DNA from: Zetaproteobacteria bacterium
Lineage (GTDB): Bacteria > Pseudomonadota > Zetaproteobacteria > Mariprofundales > Mariprofundaceae
Length of the DNA stretch: 38,819 bases
NCBI GenBank assembly: GCA_003233235.1
Contig: QILF01000129.1
Span: 1 to 38,819, forward strand
Direction of reading: 5' to 3'
This document shows, piece after piece, positions 14,836 through 24,065 of the stretch (position 1 is its first letter; each line of letters begins with the position of its first letter). The translations under genes were made by a program, and so were the position numbers. The notes beneath the pieces were generated by a model, which made no database searches, was not told the DNA's origin, and was given only the letters and a program-made list of their open reading frames with translations.

Positions 14836-17175
14836 TTAATTATTCCTACCTACATTTGCATACTGGGTCAAAAATGCACCTGTGGACTGAAAAACCGACA
14901 TCGCCGACTCCATACGTGCAAAAGACCGACTCAACGTCTTCCGCTTTAACTCCAACTGCAACTGTGAATCGCTAATCTGCTTACCCAGTGAATCGTATGT
15001 TTTCTGAGATTCGTCAATGGATTTCTGCAACATGCCCGTGAAAGAATTAGAAAATGTGTCCAGCGAACCTTCGAATAAAGCTGCCGCGCCGACACCAATC
15101 GTCATATCACCGATTGCGCCAGTCGAGGTCCCTGTGTAGGAAATTGCCAGCCCGTCTACTGCGCCTGTGGAACCAATCAGCACCTGGCCGCTGCCCGTTG
15201 CCGCCAAACCATTGATCGTGCCTGCAATACTCACACCGGCAACCGTCTGATTGGTAATCCCCAAGCCATTCACACTCTGTGAAATCGTGTAACCCGCTGT
15301 GGAACCCCAACCCTTGCTGCGAATCTGCACACCATTCCCTGATGCAAGTGCTTCAACACCCAGTGCATAACGTCCCTCGGTAACCACACTATCGGCTCCG
15401 AAAGCCAACGTGCCGCCCCCTTCATTGTTGGCGGTCAGGCTTAGGGTTAATTGACTATCACCCGTCTGTGAATCCGTTACCACCACACGTCCGGCGGTAT
15501 CGATACTTGCCACCACCTGCTGATTAAAAGCAGACTGAATCGCACTGAGCAAACCATCTACGGTATCCACGCCGGTATTAAATATCGTATAAGTCGCACT
15601 GATACCGGAACCTGCGCGATCTGTACCACTGATGGTAATGGTATCGTTGGCTAGCGATCCCAAACCGATGTCCAAGAAGGTGTTACTACCCGTGGCCGGG
15701 CTGCCGACAACAGTAAGCGCGGTTGCAAACTGGTGTTTTTCGGTGTAACTCTTATCAAATTCGCTATTCAACGCAGTGATAATACCGCTCTGATTCAACG
15801 TCGGGGCAAGTGTCACGCTAGCCAGATGCGCACCGCTGGTCTCGGTAATCGAAACCACATCATTGGCTGCTGCGGTAAATGTACCCAGCGTATTGTTCAA
15901 CACATCATTCGAACCGCTCAACTGGGCGCGTGTACCGACGGCAGTGAGATTCACGGCATAGCTGCCTGATGTCGTACTCAAGCCGTTAACCAGAAAATTC
16001 AGTTTGGTATTGGCACTCGTGCCATTGGCCACAAAGACATCGCGAATCGTATTGGGATCAGTGTTAAGAAAATTATCAAATAGCGTGCTATTGATACTCA
16101 AACGACCATTACTGTCCGGCTCCACCCCAATCCGGACAAGGCTGTTACGGTCTGAGGCCAAACCCTGCACCGACTGAAATAGCGAAGTTGAAAGCGCACT
16201 CTGTATCGAACGCAGCGTCGTTTCTCCGGCGAGAACACCATTCTCCCCGGTTTTCGCATCAACAATAAACTGGCTGTTGATATAATCCTGTACCGCATTG
16301 TATTCATCCGCAAATTTTTGCACATTGCTCTGCAATGATGTGGTGTCCACAGCGATATTCATAGTCAATGTGGTGGTGGTATCAGCCTGCTTCAAATTCA
16401 TGGTTACGCCGGAAAGCGCATCGCTGATTGTATTGCTGTCGCGCGTAATGGTCAGGCCGTCAACGATAGCTTCAGCATCCTGTGCCACCTGCAACGATGT
16501 CGGTGCGGAGAGGTTCAATTTACCCAAGGTGGCGGCATTTGAAAGATCAGCGCCTGCAATAACAAAACTGTTGGCCGCACCGGTGCTATCCGCAGTGAAA
16601 ATCAACCGGTAATCACTTGTCCCCGCCTTGATAACCGTCGCTGTCACGCCTGTAGCTGCACTGCCGGTATTGGCCTGATTCACACTGTATGCAACATCCT
16701 GTAGCGAATCAGCGGCTGTAACCGTCACGCTTGTCCCTGCGACGGTAAAACTACCGGAGAGACCAAGCGACGTGGTATCACTATTCACTGCTGTACCGGC
16801 ACTATCCTGTACGGCAAGCGAGGATGAATTTTTCTGGGCAAGCGCCAATTTGTTGATTTTAATGGTATGGCTGCCCGCCGAAACCGAACTGGTTCCGCTC
16901 ACAGAAATCAGGCTGCTGGCCGACACACTGGAGCTACTGCTCAAACTCGCGGTATAGGAAAAGAAATCCGCCGTCGTGGACATCGCGATGGATGTATTGC
17001 GGAGGTTCTGCACAAGACCTGTAAATTTGGATAATTCGCTTTGTTTCGTAGTCTCGGCGGTTTGCTGAGAGGTAAGGCTGTCAATTCGTGCCTGCTGTGG
17101 TCGCAGTATTTCCTCGACAGCCCCTTTGATATTAAAACCGGCAATCAGGCCGGATATGCTGGAAAGCCCCGCCAT
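14836..17175 (-). CDS. fliD: Flagellar hook-associated protein 2 (filament cap), enlarged
   Basis: FliD caps the growing filament and directs flagellin insertion. The N-terminus MAGLSSISGLIAGFNIKGAVEEIL and the coiled C-terminus (SIDESQKTYDSLGKQISDSQLQLE, ending near RMESAMSVFQSTGAFL) are the conserved FliD_N and FliD_C regions that form the leg and core. At 779 residues it is far longer than the usual 450-500. The extra material, roughly residues 390-690, is Ser/Thr/Gly-rich and beta-repetitive, probably surface-exposed head domains. It lies 3 bases after flaG. Fast-evolving caps of this kind often carry adhesive or antigenic domains (inference). Confidence 0.9.
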   Translation of the reverse strand: MAGLSSISGLIAGFNIKGAVEEILRPQQARIDSLTSQQTAETTKQSELSKFTGLVQNLRNTSIAMSTTADFFSYTASLSSSSSVSASSLISVSGTSSVSAGSHTIKINKLALAQKNSSSLAVQDSAGTAVNSDTTSLGLSGSFTVAGTSVTVTAADSLQDVAYSVNQANTGSAATGVTATVIKAGTSDYRLIFTADSTGAANSFVIAGADLSNAATLGKLNLSAPTSLQVAQDAEAIVDGLTITRDSNTISDALSGVTMNLKQADTTTTLTMNIAVDTTSLQSNVQKFADEYNAVQDYINSQFIVDAKTGENGVLAGETTLRSIQSALSTSLFQSVQGLASDRNSLVRIGVEPDSNGRLSINSTLFDNFLNTDPNTIRDVFVANGTSANTKLNFLVNGLSTTSGSYAVNLTAVGTRAQLSGSNDVLNNTLGTFTAAANDVVSITETSGAHLASVTLAPTLNQSGIITALNSEFDKSYTEKHQFATALTVVGSPATGSNTFLDIGLGSLANDTITISGTDRAGSGISATYTIFNTGVDTVDGLLSAIQSAFNQQVVASIDTAGRVVVTDSQTGDSQLTLSLTANNEGGGTLAFGADSVVTEGRYALGVEALASGNGVQIRSKGWGSTAGYTISQSVNGLGITNQTVAGVSIAGTINGLAATGSGQVLIGSTGAVDGLAISYTGTSTGAIGDMTIGVGAAALFEGSLDTFSNSFTGMLQKSIDESQKTYDSLGKQISDSQLQLELKRKTLSRSFARMESAMSVFQSTGAFLTQYANVGRNN

Positions 17176-17178
17176 GTC

Positions 17179-17532
17179 CTATGCGTTCCTATCCAAAAGA
17201 ATACCTGCCAATTCCTTCATATAGGCGGCATGCTCAATGAATGCCTTGGGAGGAATTTCCTTAACAACTGCACCACTCTGTTTATCCAGAATCTGAACAT
17301 AGAGTTGCCCCAAACGCTTCTCAAAAACGAAACCAACCTGCTCGTTGCTGCCAGCTATATCTATGTTCGCCTGTTTTACTGCCTGACGAACACTTTTTTC
17401 GCTAACTTTTGTCTGTTCTTCCGATGCTTGGGCCACGACTTTGGAATTCACCCCAACCGTAGCTACCGGTGCTTCAGATTTTGCAGATACTGGAGAGGAG
17501 ACAGTGGTATTAACTGAGCTTATTTCAAGCAT
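17179..17532 (-). CDS. flaG: FlaG family flagellar protein
   Basis: The 117-residue product ends in the FlaG core GFVFEKRLGQLYVQILDKQSGAVVKEIPPKAFIEHA (about residues 67-102), preceded by a disordered Ser/Val/Thr-rich N-terminus. FlaG influences filament length in other bacteria; the mechanism is unclear. A very strong AAGGAGGT lies 6 bases before the ATG. It sits between fliC and fliD, the usual place. Confidence 0.85.
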   Translation of the reverse strand: MLEISSVNTTVSSPVSAKSEAPVATVGVNSKVVAQASEEQTKVSEKSVRQAVKQANIDIAGSNEQVGFVFEKRLGQLYVQILDKQSGAVVKEIPPKAFIEHAAYMKELAGILLDRNA

Positions 17533-17562
17533 GACTGTACCTCCTTATATCACTTTGCCTTA

Positions 17563-17588
17563 CGCCCCCTCCCCGGAGGGAGGAGGCT
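17563..17588 (-). other. GC-rich hairpin between fliC and flaG
   Basis: CCCTCC pairs with GGAGGG across a CCG loop just after the flagellin stop codon. Without a T-run it may be an attenuator or RNA-stability element lowering flaG-fliD expression relative to flagellin (inference). Confidence 0.4.
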
Positions 17589-17599
17589 TTGGGGCCAAA

Positions 17600-18760
17600 T
17601 TACCTGAACAAAGTCAGGACATTCTGAGATGCCTGATTAGCCTGAGCCAGCATAGCTGTACCAGCCTGAACCAGAATCTTGCTCTTCGTGAAATTCGCCA
17701 TTTCAGCTGCCATATCGGCATCCCGGATGGTCGATACTGCTGCCGAAATCTGCTCGACACTTGTTGCAAGATTAGCGCCAACATAACCCAACTGATTCTG
17801 GGTTGAACCCAGCGTTGAACGGTTAGAGACAATGGTAGTCAACGCCGTGGTCAATAAATCCGCATAGGTACGGGCATTGGCCACAGTAGTGATATCACCA
17901 CTGAGGGATAAACCGGTCGTGTTGTAGTTATTATTAAACGCAACACTGAGTCGGTTGTTGGCATTATTATCTGCGCCCACCTGGAAGGTGTTTGCCGCTG
18001 CTGACGAGGTTACAACAGTACCAATCGCCGTTGTTGTAGCTGCAGCCGCATTGGTCGTCTGACCGGTCAGGGCTGAATTAACGGTCAATTTTACACCCAG
18101 ATCGCCAAAGTTCAGATCTACCGTACCCAGACCCGTTGCAAGTGCAGATACCGTCACGGTTTGCGTTGTGGTTCCATCGCTCACTGTGATTTTATCACCT
18201 GCACCAAAAGTACCGGCAGCTGTTGCTGAAGCCTCTTGCAGATATACGCTAAAGGTCGCCGAAGCAGCAGCACCATCCAACGTCACTGCCTGCAGGCCTT
18301 CTGCGGAAGTGAAGGAATTGGAAGATACCGTCACACCAGCCGTACCATTAAGCAGCGATACGCCGTTGTACTTGGTGGAACCGGCAATTTTATCAATTGC
18401 ACTTTCCAGTTTGCTGCGTTCGCCGTCCAGACGGTTGCGTTCACCATCATTATTGGCTGATTGAGCCTGCGTAGCAAGCACTTGCAAACGTGTTACCATA
18501 TTCTGGATCTCGTTCACACCTGCATCAGCAGTCTTCACCATAGCTTGAGCCTGAGCGACGTTGGTTGCAGCTGCTTTCAAACGACCAGCCTGAGCATCAA
18601 GCTTGGATGAAACAGCAAAGCCTGCTGCATCGTCAGCCGCAGAATTGATACGAAAGCCGGAAGACAACCGCTCCAGAGCCTTATTCATCTGCAGGTTATT
18701 CGTATTCAGATGCTTCAGGGCTGTGTTTGCCGCGTTATTTGTTTGTACTGTTAGTGCCAT
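17600..18760 (-). CDS. fliC: Flagellin
   Basis: This is the filament subunit. The conserved N-terminal D0/D1 region (NTNNLQMNKALERLSSGFRINSAADDAAGFAVS, residues about 19-51) and C-terminal D1/D0 region (SAVSTIRDADMAAEMANFTKSKILVQAGTAMLAQANQASQNVLTLFR, about 340-386) are typical. The central Ala/Thr/Gly-rich part is the variable surface domain, relatively short in this 386-residue protein. It has AAGGAG before the ATG and a sigma-28-type promoter 100 bases upstream. An OGT-like glycosyltransferase gene follows upstream of this promoter, so Ser/Thr in the central domain may be glycosylated (inference). Confidence 0.95.
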   Translation of the reverse strand: MALTVQTNNAANTALKHLNTNNLQMNKALERLSSGFRINSAADDAAGFAVSSKLDAQAGRLKAAATNVAQAQAMVKTADAGVNEIQNMVTRLQVLATQAQSANNDGERNRLDGERSKLESAIDKIAGSTKYNGVSLLNGTAGVTVSSNSFTSAEGLQAVTLDGAAASATFSVYLQEASATAAGTFGAGDKITVSDGTTTQTVTVSALATGLGTVDLNFGDLGVKLTVNSALTGQTTNAAAATTTAIGTVVTSSAAANTFQVGADNNANNRLSVAFNNNYNTTGLSLSGDITTVANARTYADLLTTALTTIVSNRSTLGSTQNQLGYVGANLATSVEQISAAVSTIRDADMAAEMANFTKSKILVQAGTAMLAQANQASQNVLTLFR

Positions 18761-18815
18761 TTTCTCTCTCCTTAGAGTGTATTAAAACGCGAACGACATC
18801 CTTGCCTTGTCACGT

Positions 18816-18829
18816 CCTGCTTTTGCAGG
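18816..18829 (-). other. Small hairpin in the fliC 5' leader
   Basis: CCTGC pairs with GCAGG around a TTTT (AAAA in the mRNA) loop, about 60 bases before the flagellin start codon. It lies within the predicted transcript and may stabilise it. Confidence 0.35.
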
Positions 18830-18860
18830 TACGAAAGTTTGTCACTTCCGCTTGGAGTAT

Positions 18861-18887
18861 CTATCGCCGACACGGTTCTGGACTTTA
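18861..18887 (-). promoter_or_regulatory. Sigma-28 (FliA) promoter of fliC
   Basis: Read on the minus strand, TAAAGTCC (18880-18887), an exact 11-bp spacer, and GGCGATAG (18861-18868) match the FliA consensus TAAAGTTT-N11-GCCGATAA at 12 of 16 positions. It implies a leader of about 95 bases. Confidence 0.85.
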
Positions 18888-18903
18888 GAAAAAATAAACA
18901 TGC

Positions 18904-20829
18904 CTACTCGGTATCCTCGCACCACTGCTTCCATATGGCCTGATAAGCTTGCTCAAGTTCACCGAGCAGCGGTTCCGCATCGCACAACACTTCACAGCAT
19001 CCTTGATGTGCTTTTAGCTTGCGATCATGGAGTTTTTCGACATCGGCAACCAACTCATCACAAATACGCACATATTCAACCCCATCTCCGGCAATCAAAT
19101 CCTCAAGACCGACACCCGTTAGCAGGCTGGCCCCAACTCGGGACGCATGCACATCCCCAATCCGGGTAACAACCGGAACACCCATAAACAAGGCCTCACA
19201 GCTTGTGGTCGTACCGTTGTAAGGGTAAGTATCCAAAGCAACATCAACGCTTCGATAAAGCCTAAAATGATCTTCGAGGGACAATTGCCATGAGATAAGT
19301 TCCAATCGGTTTTTTCCAATGCCAAATTTTTTGAATCTGGAAATCAAATGTTTGCGAGTCGAGGCATCCACCATAGCCACATTCTTGATAATCAGGGCTG
19401 AATCAGGAACTGATTTGAGAACATTCGCCCACATTTCTACGGTTTCATCCGTTATTTTTGCCAATAAATTAAAACTGCCAAATATTATTCCTTTTCGCTT
19501 ATCTTGTTCAATCGCAGGCTCATCAAATACACGCATAGCAACTGCTGGCGGTGCATAGCGGAGAAAACCGCTCGATAGGCGTATCAATTTTTCACCGTGC
19601 CAAGAATCAGCGCCATCTTGATCGACTACTGGATAGGATTTTGAGCCAGAATCCGGATCAGCAACCAGATCGGTAACCCGCCAAGCGATTGCGCTCAGGC
19701 CTGTGCTATTGGGATAACCAATATGACTGACCTGCACTGGAGCCGGATGCATAGCAAACATTCGCAGTCTGTTTTTCGATGTATGGCCGGACAGATCAAT
19801 CAATATGTCAATCGCATCAGCACGAATACATTTGGCCAGATCTGCATCACTCATGGCGGCGGTATCCCGCCAGACATCAGCGCTTGCGCGCAACTGTCGC
19901 TGCATATCATCATTCTTCCGTGAATCTGAATAACAACACACGTCAAACAGCTCGCGGTGATGCCCTCGAATCAAAGGCCCGGCAAAGAATGCGACCGAAT
20001 GAAAATGGAAATCCGGAGATACATATCCGATTTTCAGGCGACGCTCCGTTTTGCGTTGATTTTCCCAATGATCGAAGCAAGAAATCGATGAAAGGTAGTG
20101 TTCCTCCCATCCCCGATGGGCTGTCGAAACTTCTTTTGTATCATGTATATCGTAATTCAGGGCGAGTAGAAAATTACTGTATGCCTCGCTGCCATGCTCC
20201 GGCGATGATGAAGCTTGCAGATATGAATCACGGGCTGCAGCGGTTTCTCCCATCATCATTTGCAAATGCCCAAGCTCATTCCATGCCTCAAAATACGATG
20301 GTCTTAAACGAACCACCTTACGCAAAGACTGAAGCGCAGGCTTCCAGTCACCTTTTATTTTTAACAACATCGCCCGATTGAAATGGGCATCGGCAAGATC
20401 CGGCTGTAAACGAACTGCTTTATTCACATGCTGCAAAGATGCGGCAAATAATGCCTGTGCCTTGATCATGGCATCGGAAATGCCTTGTTCCGATGTGTCC
20501 ATGAGTTGTTCTGCACCCTTCTTAAAAGCAACAGCCAGATTTGCGTGCCACGCGGCGCATCTGGGCTGCTGATCAACAGCTTCTTGTAGCATTTTAACGG
20601 CTGTTTCAGTTGACCCGGCCTGCAAATACACCAATCCTAACAAATGTTTGGATGGTCCATGACATGGCTGATGCGACAAGATGGCCTCGCATGCATGTTT
20701 AGCTTCCTGCAATTCGCCGCGTTGAAAGCTCTGCGTCGCCAATGAAAGCAATTGCGCTATTAAATCATTGAGTTTGGGCATGCTAAAACATCGCAAGAAA
20801 CAGGCCAAATTCAACGCCTTTCCAGACAC
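18904..20829 (-). CDS. TPR-containing O-GlcNAc transferase-like (SPINDLY/OGT, GT41) protein
   Basis: The N-terminal about 230 residues are tetratricopeptide repeats (LVYLQAGSTETAVKMLQEAV, ADAHFNRAMLLKIKGDWKPALQSLRKVVRLRPSY). The C-terminal about 370 are the GT41 catalytic region: IGYVSPDFHFHSVAFF (about 267), ILIDLSGHTSKNRLRMFAMHPAPVQVSHIGYPNSTG, FGSFNLLAKIT, and VDVALDTYPYNGTTTSCEALFMGVPVVT. The donor is normally UDP-GlcNAc and the acceptor protein Ser/Thr. Next to fliC it is a candidate flagellin glycosyltransferase (inference). A GTG at 20829 with AGAAGG 6 bases ahead is the best start; an ATG at 20781 would also fit but lacks a ribosome site. Confidence 0.85.
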   Translation of the reverse strand: MSGKALNLACFLRCFSMPKLNDLIAQLLSLATQSFQRGELQEAKHACEAILSHQPCHGPSKHLLGLVYLQAGSTETAVKMLQEAVDQQPRCAAWHANLAVAFKKGAEQLMDTSEQGISDAMIKAQALFAASLQHVNKAVRLQPDLADAHFNRAMLLKIKGDWKPALQSLRKVVRLRPSYFEAWNELGHLQMMMGETAAARDSYLQASSSPEHGSEAYSNFLLALNYDIHDTKEVSTAHRGWEEHYLSSISCFDHWENQRKTERRLKIGYVSPDFHFHSVAFFAGPLIRGHHRELFDVCCYSDSRKNDDMQRQLRASADVWRDTAAMSDADLAKCIRADAIDILIDLSGHTSKNRLRMFAMHPAPVQVSHIGYPNSTGLSAIAWRVTDLVADPDSGSKSYPVVDQDGADSWHGEKLIRLSSGFLRYAPPAVAMRVFDEPAIEQDKRKGIIFGSFNLLAKITDETVEMWANVLKSVPDSALIIKNVAMVDASTRKHLISRFKKFGIGKNRLELISWQLSLEDHFRLYRSVDVALDTYPYNGTTTSCEALFMGVPVVTRIGDVHASRVGASLLTGVGLEDLIAGDGVEYVRICDELVADVEKLHDRKLKAHQGCCEVLCDAEPLLGELEQAYQAIWKQWCEDTE

Positions 20830-20905
20830 AATTGGCCTTCTGCTTGCTTTGCAGATTAATTACATCAATAGCCAAGGAACCCGCAATGACATTCAGCACT
20901 GTGAC

Positions 20906-21709
20906 ATGCCCGTAAAAAAACAGCCATTACGCATTATTCACAACATGGCGCGCTCCGGCAGCACGCTGATATGCAAATGCCTCGGTTGCATGCATCGCAT
21001 TGCTTTACTGAGCGAAATTCATCCGGCGGCAACGCAAATGTTCAATCCTCTCAATCAGGCGCATCATTGGTTTTCTCTACTCAACAAAAAAGATATTGCC
21101 CAGCTTCAGCAAGGACGTGTTTTAGATTTTGTTGATACCATCCGCCTCATCGACAAACGAAGCCGCCAGAAAAAGAAGGTGCTTGTCATCCGCGACTGGG
21201 CACATCTCGATTTTACCGGTCACCCTTTTCTGGATAACCCTGCACGCAATCTCGCACTGGCCAATGTGCTTCAAGAACATTTTGTATTGATTCAAACTGC
21301 CATCGTGCGTCATCCGATTGACCAGTGGTTAAGCCTTTCCCGTCTGGCCGTGATGCAGGAGCCGATTAAGCAGGGAAAACTGACCGTTCGAACCTTTCTT
21401 GAAGGGTACGAAGCCTTTGCCCGGTACTGTGTTGAAACAGGATTTATGCGTTATGAGGATTTCACCAGCCATCCGGAGAAAAGCATGCAAGATATGTGCA
21501 AAAAACTGGCCCTCCCCTTCGATGCAGGGTTCATCAGCCGCTGGGTCGATTACCGAACCATTACCGGGGATGTGCAAAGCACGCGCGGAAGCGATGCAAT
21601 AAAAACGCTGAAACGCCGGAACTGCGATTCCGCTGTATTAAAGTTGTTTGAAAATGAAGATAGTTATTGGCACAGTTTACAAATTCTCGGCTACTCGGTG
21701 GATCGTTAA
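20906..21709 (+). CDS. PAPS-dependent sulfotransferase family protein
   Basis: The product of about 267 residues opens with MPVKKQPLRIIHNMARSGSTLICKCLG. NMARSGSTLI is the 5'-phosphosulfate loop, and IVRHPIDQWLSLSRL (about residues 131-145) is the 3'-phosphate-binding helix of PAPS sulfotransferases. I chose the ATG at 20906 over the longer frame from 20768, because the upstream part overlaps the divergent OGT-like gene and has no family similarity. The two genes share a 76-base divergent control region. The acceptor is unknown; protein glycans or polysaccharide are possible. Its stop overlaps that of convergent recG. Confidence 0.75.
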   Translation: MPVKKQPLRIIHNMARSGSTLICKCLGCMHRIALLSEIHPAATQMFNPLNQAHHWFSLLNKKDIAQLQQGRVLDFVDTIRLIDKRSRQKKKVLVIRDWAHLDFTGHPFLDNPARNLALANVLQEHFVLIQTAIVRHPIDQWLSLSRLAVMQEPIKQGKLTVRTFLEGYEAFARYCVETGFMRYEDFTSHPEKSMQDMCKKLALPFDAGFISRWVDYRTITGDVQSTRGSDAIKTLKRRNCDSAVLKLFENEDSYWHSLQILGYSVDR

Positions 21710-23706
21710 TCCACACTCTCAGCCATCGGTCGCCAAAAATGTAGCATGGCTTCCGTTGGCTGCATTTCCGGTAAATGTTCATGCCAGTGGCGAATCAATG
21801 CTCCATCGCGGCTGACATCGAGCAGCCGAAAGCCCATATCCCCACTTTGCCGTGCACCGACAGCATCACCTGCACCGCGTAATTTTAAATCCAATTCCGC
21901 CAATTCCAAGCCATCGTGACATCCGACCATATGCCGCAAGCGTTCCAACGCATGATTCGACGCCTCGCTGGAAGGCAGCAGCACACAATAACCCTGTGCC
22001 TCATCACGCCCGACCCGCCCGCGTAACTGATGCAACTGCGCCAATCCATAGCGATCCGCCTGTTCAATCACAATCAACCGCGCTTGCAGCACATTGACAC
22101 CCACCTCGACTACCGTTGTCGAAACCAATAATCGACATGACCCATCGGCAAATGCAATTAGCGACTTTTCCTTGTCTGCGGCCTTCATCTTTCCATGCAT
22201 GCCAAGAATACCGGCATCAGGAAAACGCTTTTTAAGTCCATCGACGCGTTGTTCGACCGACGCGCCGTCTTCATCCTCGTCAATACGCGGTACAATCCAG
22301 TAAATTCGTCCGTCTTCGTCCAGCATGCGCTGCATGCCATCAGCCAATTTGCTCCGATTGCCGACCAAACGCGTTTCAACCGGTTTGCGCCCCGGCGGCA
22401 TACCGCGCATTAAACTCAAATCCATATCACCATAAAGCGCCAAAGCCATCGAACGTGGAATCGGCGTTGCGCTCATCGCCAGTAAATGCACAGCTTCGCC
22501 GCGTCCCGTTAATTCCCAGCGTTGCCGCACACCAAAGCGGTGTTGCTCATCAACAATCGCCAAGCCCAAATTACGGTACACCACATCCTCTGAAATCAGC
22601 GCATGTGTACCGACTACCATATCAATAGAACCATCGGCGAGTCCGGCAAGCAATGCACGCCGTTCAGCAGCCTTCATACCGCCTGTCAGCAGCGATACAC
22701 GTTTCCCCAACGGGGCAAGAAGATCGTTCAGCGTCTGCACATGTTGCACTGCCAACACACTGGTCGGAGCCATCAATACCGCTTGTTTATCATTCTGCAC
22801 CGCTATCAACATCGCCAGTGCCGCAATCCATGTTTTGCCCGAACCGACATCGCCTTGCAGCAAACGATGCATACGTTGGCCTCTTGCCAAATCTGCACGA
22901 ATTTCCTGCCATGCCTTCTCCTGTGCATCGGTCAACGAATAAGGAAGTACGTCAAGAAACGCCGAACACAACGCATCATTATGCCATTTTTCAGCGACAA
23001 TTTGCGCCTGTCGACGCATGCGTAGCATCACATGCAGGTAGGTAATCAATTCTTCAAGTTTCAGGCGTTCAAAAGCCTGTTGCATGTCGGAGCCAGATAG
23101 CCCTTGAATATCCGGTTGGTGCGCCCGCTTTAACGCCTGCGCAAACGTCGGACGCGGTGCAAGCAAAGTATCGAAAGGACTCTGCGCAGCAGCCCCGCAA
23201 AGATTCAGCGCAGCACTGACCAGCTTGCCCATGCGGGCGCTATTCAGACCAGCCTGTCCGGCATAAACAGGCTGCCAACCGGCATGAAATGCCTCCTCAG
23301 GCAACCAATCCGGATGCAACATCTGTGCTTGCCCGTGCCACCACTCCACTTTGCCACGGATACTGAGCCTGCGTCCCGGCGCAAGACGTGCGTCACGCAG
23401 CAGAAACGGTGAATGGAAAAATCGTAGTTGCAGGCTCGCCCCGTCGTCGTCACTGACCGTCACCACCACCTGTTTGCGACGCCCATATCCGCTTGCATCC
23501 AGTTGCTGCACATAACCATGCGTACGCGCTTCAACACCCTCCTGCAAATCACACATCGGAATGCTAATGCGATCATCGACATAATCACGGGGAAGATGCA
23601 GCAATATATCGCCCACGCATTGCACACCGCTCTTCTGCAAACGTGAGGCTATCGCCGGGCCGATGCCGGGTAATATGCTGATATCCTGTTCTATGATTCC
23701 GTACAT
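21706..23706 (-). CDS. recG: ATP-dependent DNA helicase RecG
   Basis: RecG regresses stalled forks and processes branched DNA. The 666-residue protein has the N-terminal helix-hairpin-helix like GIGPAIASRLQKSGV, the wedge/OB domain (about 60-150), Walker A GDVGSGKT (about 283), DEQH box IVDEQHRFGVRQR (about 383-395), SATPIPRS, and the C-terminal LHQLRGRVGRDEAQGYC and DLKLRGAGDAVGARQSG (TRG region). Length matches the family (about 690). It converges with the sulfotransferase by a shared TTAA. Confidence 0.95.
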   Translation of the reverse strand: MYGIIEQDISILPGIGPAIASRLQKSGVQCVGDILLHLPRDYVDDRISIPMCDLQEGVEARTHGYVQQLDASGYGRRKQVVVTVSDDDGASLQLRFFHSPFLLRDARLAPGRRLSIRGKVEWWHGQAQMLHPDWLPEEAFHAGWQPVYAGQAGLNSARMGKLVSAALNLCGAAAQSPFDTLLAPRPTFAQALKRAHQPDIQGLSGSDMQQAFERLKLEELITYLHVMLRMRRQAQIVAEKWHNDALCSAFLDVLPYSLTDAQEKAWQEIRADLARGQRMHRLLQGDVGSGKTWIAALAMLIAVQNDKQAVLMAPTSVLAVQHVQTLNDLLAPLGKRVSLLTGGMKAAERRALLAGLADGSIDMVVGTHALISEDVVYRNLGLAIVDEQHRFGVRQRWELTGRGEAVHLLAMSATPIPRSMALALYGDMDLSLMRGMPPGRKPVETRLVGNRSKLADGMQRMLDEDGRIYWIVPRIDEDEDGASVEQRVDGLKKRFPDAGILGMHGKMKAADKEKSLIAFADGSCRLLVSTTVVEVGVNVLQARLIVIEQADRYGLAQLHQLRGRVGRDEAQGYCVLLPSSEASNHALERLRHMVGCHDGLELAELDLKLRGAGDAVGARQSGDMGFRLLDVSRDGALIRHWHEHLPEMQPTEAMLHFWRPMAESVD

Positions 23707-23856
23707 AGCCTAATCTTGGCGAAGCCATGCCGCATGAACAAGGTCCATAAGTGCAAACAGCCTGTATAAACAGCATAATGCCTTGCTCGTTTACTTAGAA
23801 AATATCAAAATTTGCGCTGGGTATTGCACTTGATGTGTATCAGGCATAAAACACCT

Positions 23857-24030
23857 GAGCCACTTGCAAAAGTCTGGGTGGATGAGTTGCAATCCCACTT
23901 CGAGTGCGATTTTGAGTTGGAATGAGGTGAATGGTGGTTCCATTTGGTGGTTCCATTTGCCAAAATTACAACTCAAAATCGCGCCGCAGTGGGGACGAAA
24001 ATCGCCGCTCACGACTTTTGCAAGTGGCTC
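23857..24030. mobile_element. MITE copy 4 (GAGCCACTTGCAAAAGTC family), 174 bp, inverted
   Basis: Both 18-bp ends are intact and ACCT flanks both sides exactly (23853-23856, 24031-24034). Relative to copies 1-3 the interior runs in the opposite direction, with GAGGTGAATGGTGGTTCCAT and a local duplication of TGGTTCCATTTG. It ends 35 bases before the hydrolase start. Confidence 0.9.
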
Positions 24031-24065
24031 ACCTATACTTAAGATAACGATTGGAGGCTATCGAA

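Noticed and set aside
19723-20381. Plus-strand frames within the OGT-like gene
   Set aside because: Antisense shadows of a clear TPR/GT41 protein.
20768-20905. Longer sulfotransferase start at 20768
   Set aside because: It overlaps the divergent OGT-like gene, lacks a ribosome site, and adds residues outside the sulfotransferase fold.
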